NCBI GenBank assembly: GCA_016716275.1
Contig: JADJWR010000003.1
Coordinates: 248,001-312,000, forward strand
Source: Burkholderiales bacterium
Lineage (GTDB): Bacteria; Pseudomonadota; Gammaproteobacteria; Burkholderiales; Burkholderiaceae_F
Reading direction: 5' to 3'
Length of the DNA stretch: 64,000 bases
Within the stretch, counting starts at the first letter, position 1, and the number at the start of each line of letters is the position of its first letter. Under the pieces are notes generated by a model, which worked only from the letters and a program-made list of their open reading frames with translations, was not told the DNA's origin and did no database searches. Below are positions 1-8,121 of this stretch, one piece after another. The position numbers and the translations under genes are program-made.

Positions 1-666
1 CTCGGTGACGTTGCCCGGCGCGCGGCCCTCCCTGGTGCCCCACCAGTCGGGGTTGCGCCTGAGCACCGTTCTCACGCCGGGTTCGCGCGACACCAGCATC
101 CAGGCGCCGGTGCCGTTGGCGTTGCGCGAGGCGTGGGTCTCCTCCTTGCCCTTGAAGTCGAGCGGCCGCTCGACCTTGTGCCTGGCCGACCACGCCCTGC
201 TCATGATGTAGATCGTGGTGGCGTGCTCGAGCGTCAGCGGGTTGGGCCGCTCCTGGACGAACTCGACCGTGTAGTCGTCGATCCTGCGCGGCTTGCCGAC
301 CGGCACCGCGTACTGGCGCAGCTGCGAGTTCGGGTGCTGCGCGCGCTCGTAGGAGAACACCACGTCGTCGGCAGTGAACGGCGAGCCGTCGTGGAACTTC
401 ACGCCCCGGCGCAGGTTGAAGCGCCAGGTCTTCGGATCGACCTGCTGCCAGCTCACCGCCAGGCCCGGCACCGGGCGCAGCGCGTTGTCGCGCATCACCA
501 GCGTGTCGTGCACCGACTGCGAGAACGTGTTGGTCAGCCCCTCGTTCTGCGAGAACGGGTCGGCGGTCTGCGGGTCGCCCTGCGAGGCCCAGCGCAGCGT
601 CTTGGCGGCCGCCGGCGCGGCCAGCAGCGCCACCGCAAGCGCCAGTGCGATGCCCACCTGCTTCAT
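1..666 (-). CDS. ABC transporter peptide-binding protein, family 5 (3' part cut by window edge)
   Basis: N-terminal 222 residues of a periplasmic extracytoplasmic solute-binding protein of the DppA/OppA type (SBP_bac_5). A signal peptide (MKQVGIALALAVALLAAPAAA) is followed by LRWASQGDPQTADPFSQNE and by FNLRRGVKFHDGSPFTADDV, the usual family-5 signature. The start codon at 664-666 is preceded by AGGAGG at a good distance. It lies 35 bases downstream of kdsB on the same strand. In related genomes adk often follows kdsB, so this neighbour is less usual. The ligand (peptide, or possibly nickel or glutathione) cannot be told, and the C-terminus lies outside the window. Confidence 0.88.
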   Translation of the reverse strand, partial: MKQVGIALALAVALLAAPAAAKTLRWASQGDPQTADPFSQNEGLTNTFSQSVHDTLVMRDNALRPVPGLAVSWQQVDPKTWRFNLRRGVKFHDGSPFTADDVVFSYERAQHPNSQLRQYAVPVGKPRRIDDYTVEFVQERPNPLTLEHATTIYIMSRAWSARHKVERPLDFKGKEETHASRNANGTGAWMLVSREPGVRTVLRRNPDWWGTREGRAPGNVTE

Positions 667-701
667 ATCGGTGCCTCCTGCGGGAGCGAAAGGCGGCGAG
701 T

Positions 702-1466
702 CTAGCGGCCGTCCAGCAGCGCGCGGACCGCCCGCAGGTCCTCGGGCGTGTCGACGCCGGGCGGCAGCGGCTCGGCCAGCGGCAGCACGGCAATGCCGTA
801 GCCGTGCCAGAGCGCCCGCAGTTGTTCGAGGTTCTCCTGCTCCTCGATCGGCGCCCGCGTCAGCGTCGGGTAGCGGCGCAGGAAGCCTGCCCGGTAGGCG
901 TAAAGGCCGACGTGTCGCCAGGCGGGCAGCGTCGCCGGCAGACGCTCGCGCGTGACGGCGAAGGCGTCGCGCGCCCACGGGATCGGCGCGCGCGAGAACA
1001 GCAGCGCGCGGCCGCCGGCGTCGGTGACCACCTTGACGACGTGCGGACTGAAGAACTCGGCGGCGTCGGCCAGCGGGTGAGCCGCGGTGGCCATTGCGCA
1101 GTCGGGCCGCTGCCCGAGCAGGCCGGCGACGCGGCCCACGACCTCGGGCGGCAGCAGCGGCTCGTCGGCCTGCACGTTGGCAACGATCGTCTCGTCGCCC
1201 AGCTGCAGCGCGTCGGCCGCCTCGGCCAGCCGGTCTGTGCCGGTCGGGTGATCGGCCCGCGTCAGCACCGCCTCGACCTCGAATCGACGGCAGGCCGACA
1301 GCACCTCGTCGCTGTCGGTGGCCACCACCACGCGCGCCGCGCCGCTCGTCGCGGCACGGCGCGCGACGCGAACCACCATCGGCTCGCCGGCAAGGTCGGC
1401 GAGCGGCTTGCGCGGCAGCCGGGTCGAGGCGAGCCGCGCCGGGACGATGACGACGAAGCCCCCCAT
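702..1466 (-). CDS. kdsB: 3-deoxy-manno-octulosonate cytidylyltransferase (CMP-KDO synthetase)
   Basis: Activates KDO with CTP to CMP-KDO for the LPS inner core, in the cytoplasm. The 254-residue protein begins with the nucleotide-binding stretch FVVIVPARLASTRLPRKPL, and continues with VVVATDSDEV, HPTGTDRLAEA and IVANVQADEPLLPP, all hallmark KdsB segments. Length matches the family (about 250). It is the last LPS gene of a minus-strand set exbB-exbD-lpxK-Trm112-kdsB, starting nine bases after the Trm112 gene stops, so co-transcription is likely. Confidence 0.97.
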   Translation of the reverse strand: MGGFVVIVPARLASTRLPRKPLADLAGEPMVVRVARRAATSGAARVVVATDSDEVLSACRRFEVEAVLTRADHPTGTDRLAEAADALQLGDETIVANVQADEPLLPPEVVGRVAGLLGQRPDCAMATAAHPLADAAEFFSPHVVKVVTDAGGRALLFSRAPIPWARDAFAVTRERLPATLPAWRHVGLYAYRAGFLRRYPTLTRAPIEEQENLEQLRALWHGYGIAVLPLAEPLPPGVDTPEDLRAVRALLDGR

Positions 1467-1475
1467 CGGCGGGGG

Positions 1476-1667
1476 TCAGGCGTCGCGGGCCGTCGGCGCC
1501 GGGTCGTCGAGCCGGCGCGCCTCGCTCTCGAGCAGCACGGCGATGCCGTCGCGGACCGGGTAGGCGAGCCCGGCCGCGCGCGAGATCAGCTCCTGGTGCT
1601 CACGGTCGTACTCGAGCCGGCCCTTGGTGACCGGGCAGACCAGGATCTCAAGCAGGCGATGGTCCAT
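1476..1667 (-). CDS. Trm112 family protein (YcaR-like)
   Basis: A 63-residue protein, MDHRLLEILVCPVTKGRLEY followed by an AYPVRDGIAVLLESEAR segment, characteristic of the bacterial Trm112/YcaR/UPF0434 family. Eukaryotic and archaeal Trm112 activate methyltransferases; the bacterial role is not established. Only one cysteine of the usual zinc knuckle is visible (LVCP), as is common in YcaR. The gene overlaps the 3' end of lpxK by 20 bases and is followed directly by kdsB, the conserved lpxK-ycaR-kdsB order. Confidence 0.92.
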   Translation of the reverse strand: MDHRLLEILVCPVTKGRLEYDREHQELISRAAGLAYPVRDGIAVLLESEARRLDDPAPTARDA

Positions 1668-2727
1668 TGGAAGCTCGCTCGTCGGTTCGCGGCGTCGGCC
1701 TGATCTTCGCTTCGATCAGGTCGACCAGCGCCGGATCGACGCGCGTGCGCAGGCTCACCGCGCAGATCCGGCCGTCGTTCTTGGTGGCAGCGCTGGCGCG
1801 GCATTTTACGGCGTCCTTTTCGGTCACCAGCGCCACGTCGTACTCGCGGCCGAAGAAAGGGTTGACCGCGAAGTCGTGGTGATCGGGCAGCGGCTGCTCC
1901 TCGATCGCCAGGCCGGCAGCCCGCAGCATCGAGAAGAACTTCTCCGGTGCGGCGATGCCGGCCGCGGCGACGACCCGCGTGCCGCTTCGCCGCTGCTCGT
2001 CCACCAGCGCCGCCAGCGGCGCTCGGCGGGTCGGATCGGCGAGCGAATAGACCTCGTCGAGTTCGCCCTCCATCGAGAACACCTGGCCGTGGATGCGCAG
2101 GGGCGGCACGTCACCGTTGAGCACCACCGCGTCGACCGTCCTGAGCCGCGCCAGGCTGTCGCGCAGTGGCCCGGCAGGCAGCGGCCAGCCATTGCCGATG
2201 CCCAGGAAGTGCAGCACCGCGATCTCCACCTCGCGTGCCAGGCGCGGATGCTGCAGCCCGTCGTCGCTGACGATCACGTCGCACTTCGGGTGCAGCGAGT
2301 GCAGCACGCGCGCCGCCGCGACCCGGTCGGCGCCGACCACCACCGGCACGCCGGCGCGCTGTGCGATCAGCAGCGGCTCGTCGCCGACTTCGCCGGACTG
2401 CGCGCCTGCATCGACCGGGCGCACGTCGGTCTTGCGGCGACCATAGCCACGCGAGATCACGCCGGGACGCCAGCCACGCGCCTTCAGTTGACGGACCAGT
2501 TCGATGACCAGCGGCGTCTTGCCGGTGCCGCCCGCATAGAGGTTGCCGACCACGACCACCGGCAGGCCGACGCGCCACGCCTTGAGCAGGCCGCCGCGGT
2601 ACAGCCAGCCGTGGATGGCGTGGCCGGCGACATAGAGCAAGGAAAGCGGCAACAGGGCGCTGGCAAGCAGCCCGCGGCCCGTCCAGGCGCGAGTCAGCGC
2701 CGGCTCGAGGCGCGCTCGCAGGGTCAT
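1648..2727 (-). CDS. lpxK: tetraacyldisaccharide 4'-kinase
   Basis: Phosphorylates the 4' position of the lipid A precursor to form lipid IVA at the inner membrane. The 359-residue protein has an N-terminal hydrophobic segment (residues about 21-40), then a P-loop GGTGKT at 66-71 in the LpxK context VVVVGNLYAGGTGKTPLV, then VISRGYGRR and the DDGLQH motif (VSDDGLQHPRLAR). Length fits LpxK (about 330-360). It lies 16 bases after exbD and overlaps Trm112. Confidence 0.96.
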   Translation of the reverse strand: MTLRARLEPALTRAWTGRGLLASALLPLSLLYVAGHAIHGWLYRGGLLKAWRVGLPVVVVGNLYAGGTGKTPLVIELVRQLKARGWRPGVISRGYGRRKTDVRPVDAGAQSGEVGDEPLLIAQRAGVPVVVGADRVAAARVLHSLHPKCDVIVSDDGLQHPRLAREVEIAVLHFLGIGNGWPLPAGPLRDSLARLRTVDAVVLNGDVPPLRIHGQVFSMEGELDEVYSLADPTRRAPLAALVDEQRRSGTRVVAAAGIAAPEKFFSMLRAAGLAIEEQPLPDHHDFAVNPFFGREYDVALVTEKDAVKCRASAATKNDGRICAVSLRTRVDPALVDLIEAKIRPTPRTDERASNGPSPA

Positions 2728-2743
2728 CGCCGGCGGCCAGGCC

Positions 2744-3169
2744 TCACCGGGCGGCCGGTCCGGTGCGCTCGGTGACGAAGCTGATGCGCGACAGCCGGGC
2801 CAGCCGGGCCGCCTCCATCACGTTGACCACCGCCTGGTGCGGCGCCTGGGCGTCGGCATGGATCACCACCATCGGCTCGCTCAGGCCGTGCGCCGCCTGC
2901 GTCAATGCCTGCGCAACGGCCTCCGGCGAGGTGTTGGCGAGCACCGTCCTGTCGATCGCGAAACGCCCGTCGGCGCTGACGCCGACGACGATCTCGTTGA
3001 GCCGCGTATCGGTCGGATCGGCCTGCGCGGTCGGCAGCTGCAGCCGCAGCTCGCTGTAGCGCGAATAGGACGTGGTGACCGCCAGGAAGATCAGCACGAT
3101 CAGCATCACGTCGATCAGGGGAACCAGGTTCAGCTCCGGTTCCTCGTCGAGCGGTCGGCGGAATCTCAT
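2744..3169 (-). CDS. exbD: ExbD/TolR family biopolymer transport protein
   Basis: A 141-residue single-span inner-membrane protein that, with ExbB, forms a proton-driven motor energising TonB or a similar partner. The N-terminus MRFRRPLDEEPELNLVPLID leads into the transmembrane helix VMLIVLIFLAVTTSY; the aspartate in PLIDVM is the conserved proton-path residue. The rest is the periplasmic domain. The start codon ATG at 3167-3169 overlaps the exbB stop as ATGA, so the two are translationally coupled. No tonB is present in the window. Confidence 0.95.
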   Translation of the reverse strand: MRFRRPLDEEPELNLVPLIDVMLIVLIFLAVTTSYSRYSELRLQLPTAQADPTDTRLNEIVVGVSADGRFAIDRTVLANTSPEAVAQALTQAAHGLSEPMVVIHADAQAPHQAVVNVMEAARLARLSRISFVTERTGPAAR

Positions 3170-3783
3170 CGCGGCGCGGCGTCGTAGCGGTCGGCGAACA
3201 GAACCTCGAGCAGCTGCTGCGCCTGATCCTCCATCGCTACCAGGTACTCCTCGATGCGCGACTTGTAATGTCGGTAGAACATGACCGCCGGCACGGCGAC
3301 GATGATGCCGAAGGCGGTGCAGTAGAGAGCGATCGAGATGCCATGGGCCAGCTGCTGCGGGTTGGAGCCGGCCTGCTGCGAGGCGAAGATCTCGATCATG
3401 CCGATCACCGTGCCGAGCAGCCCCAGCAGCGGGGCGATCGAGCCGATCGATCCGAGCAGCGACAGGTAGCGCGACAGTTCGTGCGCGACGTGGCCGCCGA
3501 CGTTGGCCACCGCCGCTCCGGCGATCGCCCTCGGCGCGCGTACGTTGCGCAGTCCGGCCGCCAGCACCCGTCCGAGCGGCGAGTTGGCCTCGAGCCTGAC
3601 CACCACATCCGGCGTGATTTTCTGGCGGGAATGCAGCGCCAGCACGTCTTTCAGGAGGGAGGGGGGAATGATCCTGGCGCGTCGCAAGGCGACTCCGCGC
3701 TCGATGATCAGCGCCAGGGCGACGACGGAGGCGATGATCAACGGCCAGATCGGCCAGCCTATGGCCTGTACGATCGCAAACAC
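3166..3783 (-). CDS. exbB: MotA/TolQ/ExbB proton channel family protein
   Basis: A 205-residue inner-membrane proton channel subunit partnering ExbD. Start chosen at the GTG at 3781-3783, giving (M)FAIVQAIGWPIWPLIIASV, the usual beginning of this subfamily; a longer reading to 3894 adds 37 residues that look non-coding. Three hydrophobic segments are visible: near residues 8-27, about 100-125 (SIGSIAPLLGLLGTVIGMI) and about 150-170 (IALYCTAFGIIVAVPAVMF). The central GLLGTVIGM is the family core motif. First gene of the exbB-exbD-lpxK-Trm112-kdsB set. Confidence 0.94.
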   Translation of the reverse strand: MFAIVQAIGWPIWPLIIASVVALALIIERGVALRRARIIPPSLLKDVLALHSRQKITPDVVVRLEANSPLGRVLAAGLRNVRAPRAIAGAAVANVGGHVAHELSRYLSLLGSIGSIAPLLGLLGTVIGMIEIFASQQAGSNPQQLAHGISIALYCTAFGIIVAVPAVMFYRHYKSRIEEYLVAMEDQAQQLLEVLFADRYDAAPR

Positions 3784-3823
3784 TTGGTATCCGATGCCAA
3801 TGCGATGAAGTCGGGAAGGCGGC

Positions 3824-3829
3824 AGTGTA
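3824..3829 (-). promoter_or_regulatory. putative -10 box for exbB
   Basis: Minus-strand TACACT at 3829-3824, 40 bases before the exbB GTG start. It matches TATAAT at four positions, and no clear -35 box was found. It stands out in a GC-rich setting and is the best promoter candidate for the exbB operon. Confidence 0.3.
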
Positions 3830-3865
3830 GTGGCTTGCCCGTCGGCCCCGCCTGACCGGCCCGAC

Positions 3866-3886
3866 TGTGGAAAAGATTGTGAACAA
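3866..3886 (-). promoter_or_regulatory. pair of DnaA-box-like 9-mers upstream of exbB
   Basis: On the minus strand TTGTTCACA (3886-3878) and TTTTCCACA (3874-3866) are separated by three bases. The second fits the DnaA box form TTWTNCACA and the first differs at one position. They lie upstream of the putative exbB -10 box in the divergent exbB/xseA gap. DnaA binding is an inference from sequence only. Confidence 0.3.
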
Positions 3887-3961
3887 CCGCCCACGGGTCA
3901 CGGAAGACCCGCATCAGCATTAGACCTAGCTGGCTCGACGCCCTCGCGGGCGGACAGAAGA

Positions 3962-4015
3962 ATTCATATGAATCAATTACTTGAGCTGCCGCTTGGCAGT
4001 TGGCGCTGGCCAAGC
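3962..4015. promoter_or_regulatory. inverted repeats in the exbB/xseA divergent gap
   Basis: Two symmetric elements: ATTCATATGAAT at 3962-3973 is a perfect 12-bp palindrome, and GCTTGGC (3991-3997) and GCCAAGC (4009-4015) form an inverted repeat with an 11-bp spacer. They lie 57-110 bases before the xseA start. They could be operator sites for a dimeric regulator; none can be named. Confidence 0.3.
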
Positions 4016-4071
4016 AAGGTTGCAGCAAGGCGTGGCGCGGCAATGTGGACAGATATGGCCCGGAAACCCGC

Positions 4072-5445
4072 ATGGAATCTGGATCGGCGGACTTCGACGT
4101 AGGGCTGGCGCGGGAAAGCGTCACGGTTTCTGCGCTCAACCGCGCCGTTGCTGGTTTGCTTTCGCGAAGCTTCCGTCTGATGCGGGTCCGCGGCGAGATC
4201 GGCAACTTCGCCCGTGCCGGCAGCGGTCACTGGTATTTCACGCTGAAGGACGACCGGGCGCAGGTGCGCTGCGCGATGTTCCGCGGCCGCAACCTGCTCG
4301 CCGAATTCATGCCGCGCGACGGCGACGAGGTCGAAGTGCTGGCGCAGGTCGGCCTGTACGAGCCGCGCGGCGAGTACCAGCTGACCGTCGAGGCGGTGCG
4401 GCGCTCGGGGCTGGGCCGGCTCTTTGAGCGGTACCTGCAGCTGAAGGAACGGCTGCAGGCCGAGGGCCTGTTCGACGCCAAACGACCCCTGCCGGCATTT
4501 CCGCGCACGGTCGGTGTGGTCACCTCGCTGCAGGCGGCCGCGCTGCGCGACGTCCTGACCACCCTGGCGCGCCGCTCGCCGCAGGTGGCGGTGATCGTCT
4601 ATCCGGTGCCGGTGCAGGGCGAGGACGCCGGCGGTCGCATCGCCGGGATGCTGGCGACAGTGTCGCGCCGGCGCGAGGTCGACGCGGTGCTGCTGGTGCG
4701 CGGCGGCGGCTCGATCGAGGACCTGTGGTCGTTCAACGAGGAATCCGTCGCCCGGGCCATCCGTGCCTGCGACGTGCCGGTCATCGTCGGCGTCGGCCAT
4801 GAGTCGGACGTCACGATCGCCGACTTCGCCGCCGACCTGCGCGCGCCGACGCCGACGGCTGCGGCGGAAATGGCCGCGCCGGACCGGGCGGCGCTGCTGC
4901 GGGCGCTTGACCAGCGGATGGCGCAGTTGCGGCGGGTCGCGCGCAATCGGCTGCAGCAGGCGCAGCAGCGCCTCGACTACTGCCAGCGTGCGGTGGCGAC
5001 CCCGCGCGCACCTCTGCAGGCGCTGGCCGGCCGGGTGAACACGCTGTCGCTGCGCGCCTCGCACGCACTCAGCCGGCATCTGGCGGGCCTGCGTCGTCGC
5101 AGCCAGCAGCCGGCGGCCCGGCTGCAGCGCAGTGCGCCGCGCGTCGAGCCGCGCCTGCGCCGGCTCCAGCAGCGGTCAGCTGCGCTTGCCGGCGCTGCCC
5201 GCCACCTGCTGGATGGCCGGCAGTTGCGGTTGCAGACGCTGCTGGCACGCCTGCAGGCACTCGACCCGCACGCCGTTCTCGCGCGCGGCTTCGCGCTCGC
5301 CACCGATGCCGAAGGCCGGATCGTCACCGACGCGGCGCGACTGGCCGCCGGTGACCTGCTGCGGCTGCAGTTCGCGCGCGGTGCCGCCTCGGCACGCGTG
5401 CTGCGCAGCGCCGCCGGGCCGGAAGATGCGCCGCCGGTGGGGTGA
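4072..5445 (+). CDS. xseA: exodeoxyribonuclease VII large subunit
   Basis: Catalytic subunit of ExoVII, which degrades single-stranded DNA from both ends. With the ATG at 4072 the protein has 457 residues; an in-frame ATG at 4000 would add 24 residues with no family resemblance. N-terminal OB-fold: VSALNRAVAGLLSRSFRLMRVRGEIGNFARAGSGHWYFTLKD. Central catalytic part: PRTVGVVTSLQAAALRDVL, VLLVRGGGSIEDLWSFNEE, VGVGHESDVTIADFAAD. The C-terminal third is a long arginine- and glutamine-rich helical region, as in the family, ending with DPHAVLARGFAL. The small subunit xseB is not in the window. Confidence 0.96.
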   Translation: MESGSADFDVGLARESVTVSALNRAVAGLLSRSFRLMRVRGEIGNFARAGSGHWYFTLKDDRAQVRCAMFRGRNLLAEFMPRDGDEVEVLAQVGLYEPRGEYQLTVEAVRRSGLGRLFERYLQLKERLQAEGLFDAKRPLPAFPRTVGVVTSLQAAALRDVLTTLARRSPQVAVIVYPVPVQGEDAGGRIAGMLATVSRRREVDAVLLVRGGGSIEDLWSFNEESVARAIRACDVPVIVGVGHESDVTIADFAADLRAPTPTAAAEMAAPDRAALLRALDQRMAQLRRVARNRLQQAQQRLDYCQRAVATPRAPLQALAGRVNTLSLRASHALSRHLAGLRRRSQQPAARLQRSAPRVEPRLRRLQQRSAALAGAARHLLDGRQLRLQTLLARLQALDPHAVLARGFALATDAEGRIVTDAARLAAGDLLRLQFARGAASARVLRSAAGPEDAPPVG

Positions 5446-5471
5446 TGCCCGGCAGTGTCGGCCTGCCTCGC

Positions 5472-5477
5472 TAGAAT
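5472..5477 (+). promoter_or_regulatory. putative -10 box for sodB
   Basis: TAGAAT (five of six matches to the sigma70 -10) lies 28 bases before the sodB ATG and upstream of its GGAGG ribosome site (5494-5498). No good -35 was found. Confidence 0.35.
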
Positions 5478-5505
5478 CGGCCGGCAACCAACTGGAGGAT
5501 CGCCG

Positions 5506-6087
5506 ATGGAACACACCCTGCCGCCGCTGCCGTACGCGATGGATGCACTGGCCCCGCATATCTCGAAGGAGACCTTCGAGTACCACTACGGCAAACATCA
5601 TCAGGCCTACGCGACCAACCTGAACAACCTGATCAAGGGCACCGAATTCGAGTCGATGGCGCTCGAGGCGATCGTCCGCAAGGCCTCCGGCGGTGTCTTC
5701 AACAATGCTGCGCAGGTGTGGAACCACACCTTCTTCTGGAACAGCATGAAGCCCGGTGGCGGCGGCGAACCCACCGGCGCCCTTGCAGCGGCGATCGCCG
5801 CGAAGTGGGGCTCGTACGCCGCCTTCAAGGAAGCGTTCAGCAAGAGTGCCGTCGGCAACTTCGGCTCGGGCTGGACCTGGCTGGTCAAGAAGCCCGACGG
5901 AACCGTCGACATCGTCAACACGAGCAATGCCGGCACGCCGCTCACGAGCGCCGACAAGGCCCTGCTGACGATCGACGTGTGGGAGCACGCGTACTACATC
6001 GACTACCGGAACGCGCGGCCGAAATTCGTCGAGACCTTCCTCAGCTCGCTCGCCAACTGGGACTTCGCGGCGAAGAACTTCGCCTGA
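5506..6087 (+). CDS. sodB: iron superoxide dismutase
   Basis: Converts superoxide to oxygen and peroxide in the cytoplasm. The start at 5506 is fixed by GGAGG seven bases upstream and gives 193 residues, MEHTLPPLPYAMDALAPHIS. Metal ligands sit at the canonical places: H27, H74 (VWNHTFFW), D157 and H161 (IDVWEHAYYIDY). Gln70 (NNAAQVWNH) is the outer-sphere residue typical of Fe rather than Mn enzymes. It follows xseA by 60 bases and has its own -10 candidate. Confidence 0.97.
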   Translation: MEHTLPPLPYAMDALAPHISKETFEYHYGKHHQAYATNLNNLIKGTEFESMALEAIVRKASGGVFNNAAQVWNHTFFWNSMKPGGGGEPTGALAAAIAAKWGSYAAFKEAFSKSAVGNFGSGWTWLVKKPDGTVDIVNTSNAGTPLTSADKALLTIDVWEHAYYIDYRNARPKFVETFLSSLANWDFAAKNFA

Positions 6088-6106
6088 GGCAGCGAGACCG
6101 CCAGGC

Positions 6107-6134
6107 GGATGGCCGGCCCCGGCGCCGGCCATCC
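6107..6134. terminator. 11-bp hairpin between convergent sodB and DUF192 gene
   Basis: GGATGGCCGGC (6107-6117) pairs perfectly with GCCGGCCATCC (6124-6134) across a six-base loop. It sits between two convergent genes, so it can serve both strands, but there is no run of T on either side, so a factor-independent terminator is not certain. Confidence 0.5.
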
Positions 6135-6142
6135 GTTGCGCC

Positions 6143-6601
6143 TCATTGCGGCACCGCCGGCAGACGACCGAGCTTGGCGCCCGGACCGATGCCCTTGCCG
6201 TCAAACCAGCCGAGCGCCATTTCCAGCGCGAAGCGGACCGGCCGGCGGGCGCAGTGACGGGTTCGTTCGTCGTGCGGCTGCATGTTCTCGATGTTGACGA
6301 TCGTGCCGTCGTCTTCGATGAAGGCGACCGACAGCGGGATGAGCGTGTTGCGCATCCACATGCAGTGGGTGGCTTTCCGGTCGAACACGAAGAGCATGCC
6401 GTGATTGGCCGGCAGGCCCTGGCGGAACATCAGCCCGCGCGCGCGGGCCGGGTCGCTGGCGGCGAGCTCGGCGGTGATCAGGTGGATGCCGGCGGCGAGC
6501 TGCACCGTCGGCAGCCCCGGCGTCTGCGCCGCCCCGGCGCCCGCACCGGTCAGCAGGGCGAACAGCAGCAACGTGGTCAGCAGGCGCGTCGGCATTTGCA
6601 T
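6143..6601 (-). CDS. DUF192 family exported protein
   Basis: A 152-residue protein with an N-terminal signal peptide (LLTTLLLFALLTGAGAGAAQ). The mature part carries DUF192 signatures: AASDPARARGLMFRQGLPAN, GMLFVFDRKATHCMWMRNT and LIPLSVAFIEDDGTIVNIE. The biochemical role of the family is unknown. Convergent with sodB and divergent from icd. A second in-frame ATG two codons in would hardly change the product. Confidence 0.9.
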   Translation of the reverse strand: MQMPTRLLTTLLLFALLTGAGAGAAQTPGLPTVQLAAGIHLITAELAASDPARARGLMFRQGLPANHGMLFVFDRKATHCMWMRNTLIPLSVAFIEDDGTIVNIENMQPHDERTRHCARRPVRFALEMALGWFDGKGIGPGAKLGRLPAVPQ

Positions 6602-6798
6602 CGGCTCGAGCAGGCAGGGCGAGGGGATCGGAGCGGCTTTTTACCACCTCGCGCGGGCGGCCGCGGGACATCGGCGCGGCGGCCGGCAACGGCGGGCCGC
6701 CGATGAGCGGGCGAGTAAACTGCCGCCCCGGTGCGCGAGGGGGAGCCGAGGGCGCCACCGGCAGCGCGAGAAGCACGAATCAACGACGCGGAGACGCC

Positions 6799-8046
6799 AT
6801 GTACCAGCACATCAGGGTGCCCAGCGAAGGGCAGAAGATCACGGTCAACAAGGACTACTCGCTGAACGTGCCCGACCAGCCGATCGTGCCGTACATCGAG
6901 GGCGATGGCACCGGCATCGACATCACGCCGGTGATGATCAAGGTGGTCGATGCCGCGGTTGCCAAGGCGTACGGCGGCAAGCGGCGGATCGTCTGGATGG
7001 AGCTCTTCGCCGGCGAGAAGTCGACCCGCGTGTACGGCCCTGACGTCTGGCTGCCCGACGAGACGCTGGCGGCGCTGCGCGACTACGTGGTGTCGATCAA
7101 GGGGCCGCTGACGACGCCGGTCGGCGGCGGCATCCGCTCGATCAACGTCGCGCTGCGCCAGGAACTCGACCTGTACGTGTGCCTGCGTCCGGTGCGCTAC
7201 TTCAAGGGCGTGCCGAGCCCGGTGCGCGAGCCGGAGAAGACCGACATGGTGATCTTCCGCGAGAACTCGGAGGACATCTACGCCGGCATCGAGTACGAGG
7301 CGGAAACCGACAAGGCGAAGAAACTCATCAAGTTCCTGCAGGACGAGATGGGGGTGAAGAAGATCCGCTTCCCGGAGACCTCCGGCATCGGCATCAAGCC
7401 GATCTCGCGCGAAGGCACCGAGCGACTGGTCAGGAAGGCGGTCCAGTATGCGATCGACAACCGGCGCAAGAGCCTGACCTTCGTGCACAAGGGCAACATC
7501 ATGAAGTACACGGAGGGTGCCTTTGCCAGGTGGGGCTACGCGCTGGCGCAGCGGGAGTTCGGCGCCGAACCGCTCGACGGCGGCCCGTGGATGAAGATCA
7601 AGGCGCCGCACGGCGAGATCGTCGTCAAGGACGTCATCGCCGATGCGTTCCTGCAGCAGATCCTGCTGCGGCCGGCCGAGTACGACGTCATCGCGACCAT
7701 GAACCTGAACGGGGACTACATCTCGGATGCCCTGGCGGCGCAGGTCGGCGGCATCGGCATCGCGCCCGGCGCCAACCTTTCCGACTCCGTGGCGATGTTC
7801 GAGGCCACCCACGGCACCGCGCCGAAGTACGCCGGCAAGGACTACGTCAATCCGGGTTCCGAGATCCTGTCGGCCGAGATGATGCTGCGGCACATGGGCT
7901 GGACCGAGGCGGCCGATCTGGTCATCACCGCCATGGAAAAGGCGATCCTCGCCAAGAACGTGACCTACGATTTCGCCCGCCTGCTGCCGGGGGCAACCCA
8001 GGTGTCCTGCTCGGGCTTCGGCCAGGCGATGATCAGCCAGATGTAG
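6799..8046 (+). CDS. icd: isocitrate dehydrogenase, NADP-dependent
   Basis: Oxidative decarboxylation of isocitrate to 2-oxoglutarate in the TCA cycle. Start at ATG 6799 (MYQHIRVPSEGQKITVN), 415 residues, the size of the E. coli enzyme. The substrate loop GGGIRSINVALRQELDLY holds the serine that is the kinase/phosphatase target in enterobacteria. The region GTAPKYAGKDYVNPGSEILS carries the Lys-Tyr pair associated with NADP rather than NAD. It ends just before a strong terminator shared with the convergent cspA. Confidence 0.97.
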   Translation: MYQHIRVPSEGQKITVNKDYSLNVPDQPIVPYIEGDGTGIDITPVMIKVVDAAVAKAYGGKRRIVWMELFAGEKSTRVYGPDVWLPDETLAALRDYVVSIKGPLTTPVGGGIRSINVALRQELDLYVCLRPVRYFKGVPSPVREPEKTDMVIFRENSEDIYAGIEYEAETDKAKKLIKFLQDEMGVKKIRFPETSGIGIKPISREGTERLVRKAVQYAIDNRRKSLTFVHKGNIMKYTEGAFARWGYALAQREFGAEPLDGGPWMKIKAPHGEIVVKDVIADAFLQQILLRPAEYDVIATMNLNGDYISDALAAQVGGIGIAPGANLSDSVAMFEATHGTAPKYAGKDYVNPGSEILSAEMMLRHMGWTEAADLVITAMEKAILAKNVTYDFARLLPGATQVSCSGFGQAMISQM

Positions 8047-8072
8047 GCGGCAGCGCAGCCGACGCGCACCGC

Positions 8073-8106
8073 AAGAAAAAACCCCGCGCTGGCGGGGTTT
8101 TTCTTT
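8073..8106. terminator. bidirectional intrinsic terminator, icd/cspA
   Basis: A GC stem CCCCGC (8082-8087) / GCGGGG (8092-8097) is flanked by a run of A before and T after (8098-8106), so it works for icd on the plus strand and cspA on the minus strand. Confidence 0.85.
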
Positions 8107-8121
8107 GACACACCGGGTGCG

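Noticed and set aside
4000..4071. N-terminal extension of xseA from an upstream ATG.
   Set aside because: The 24 added residues do not resemble XseA, and the inverted repeat at 3991-4015 overlaps that region.
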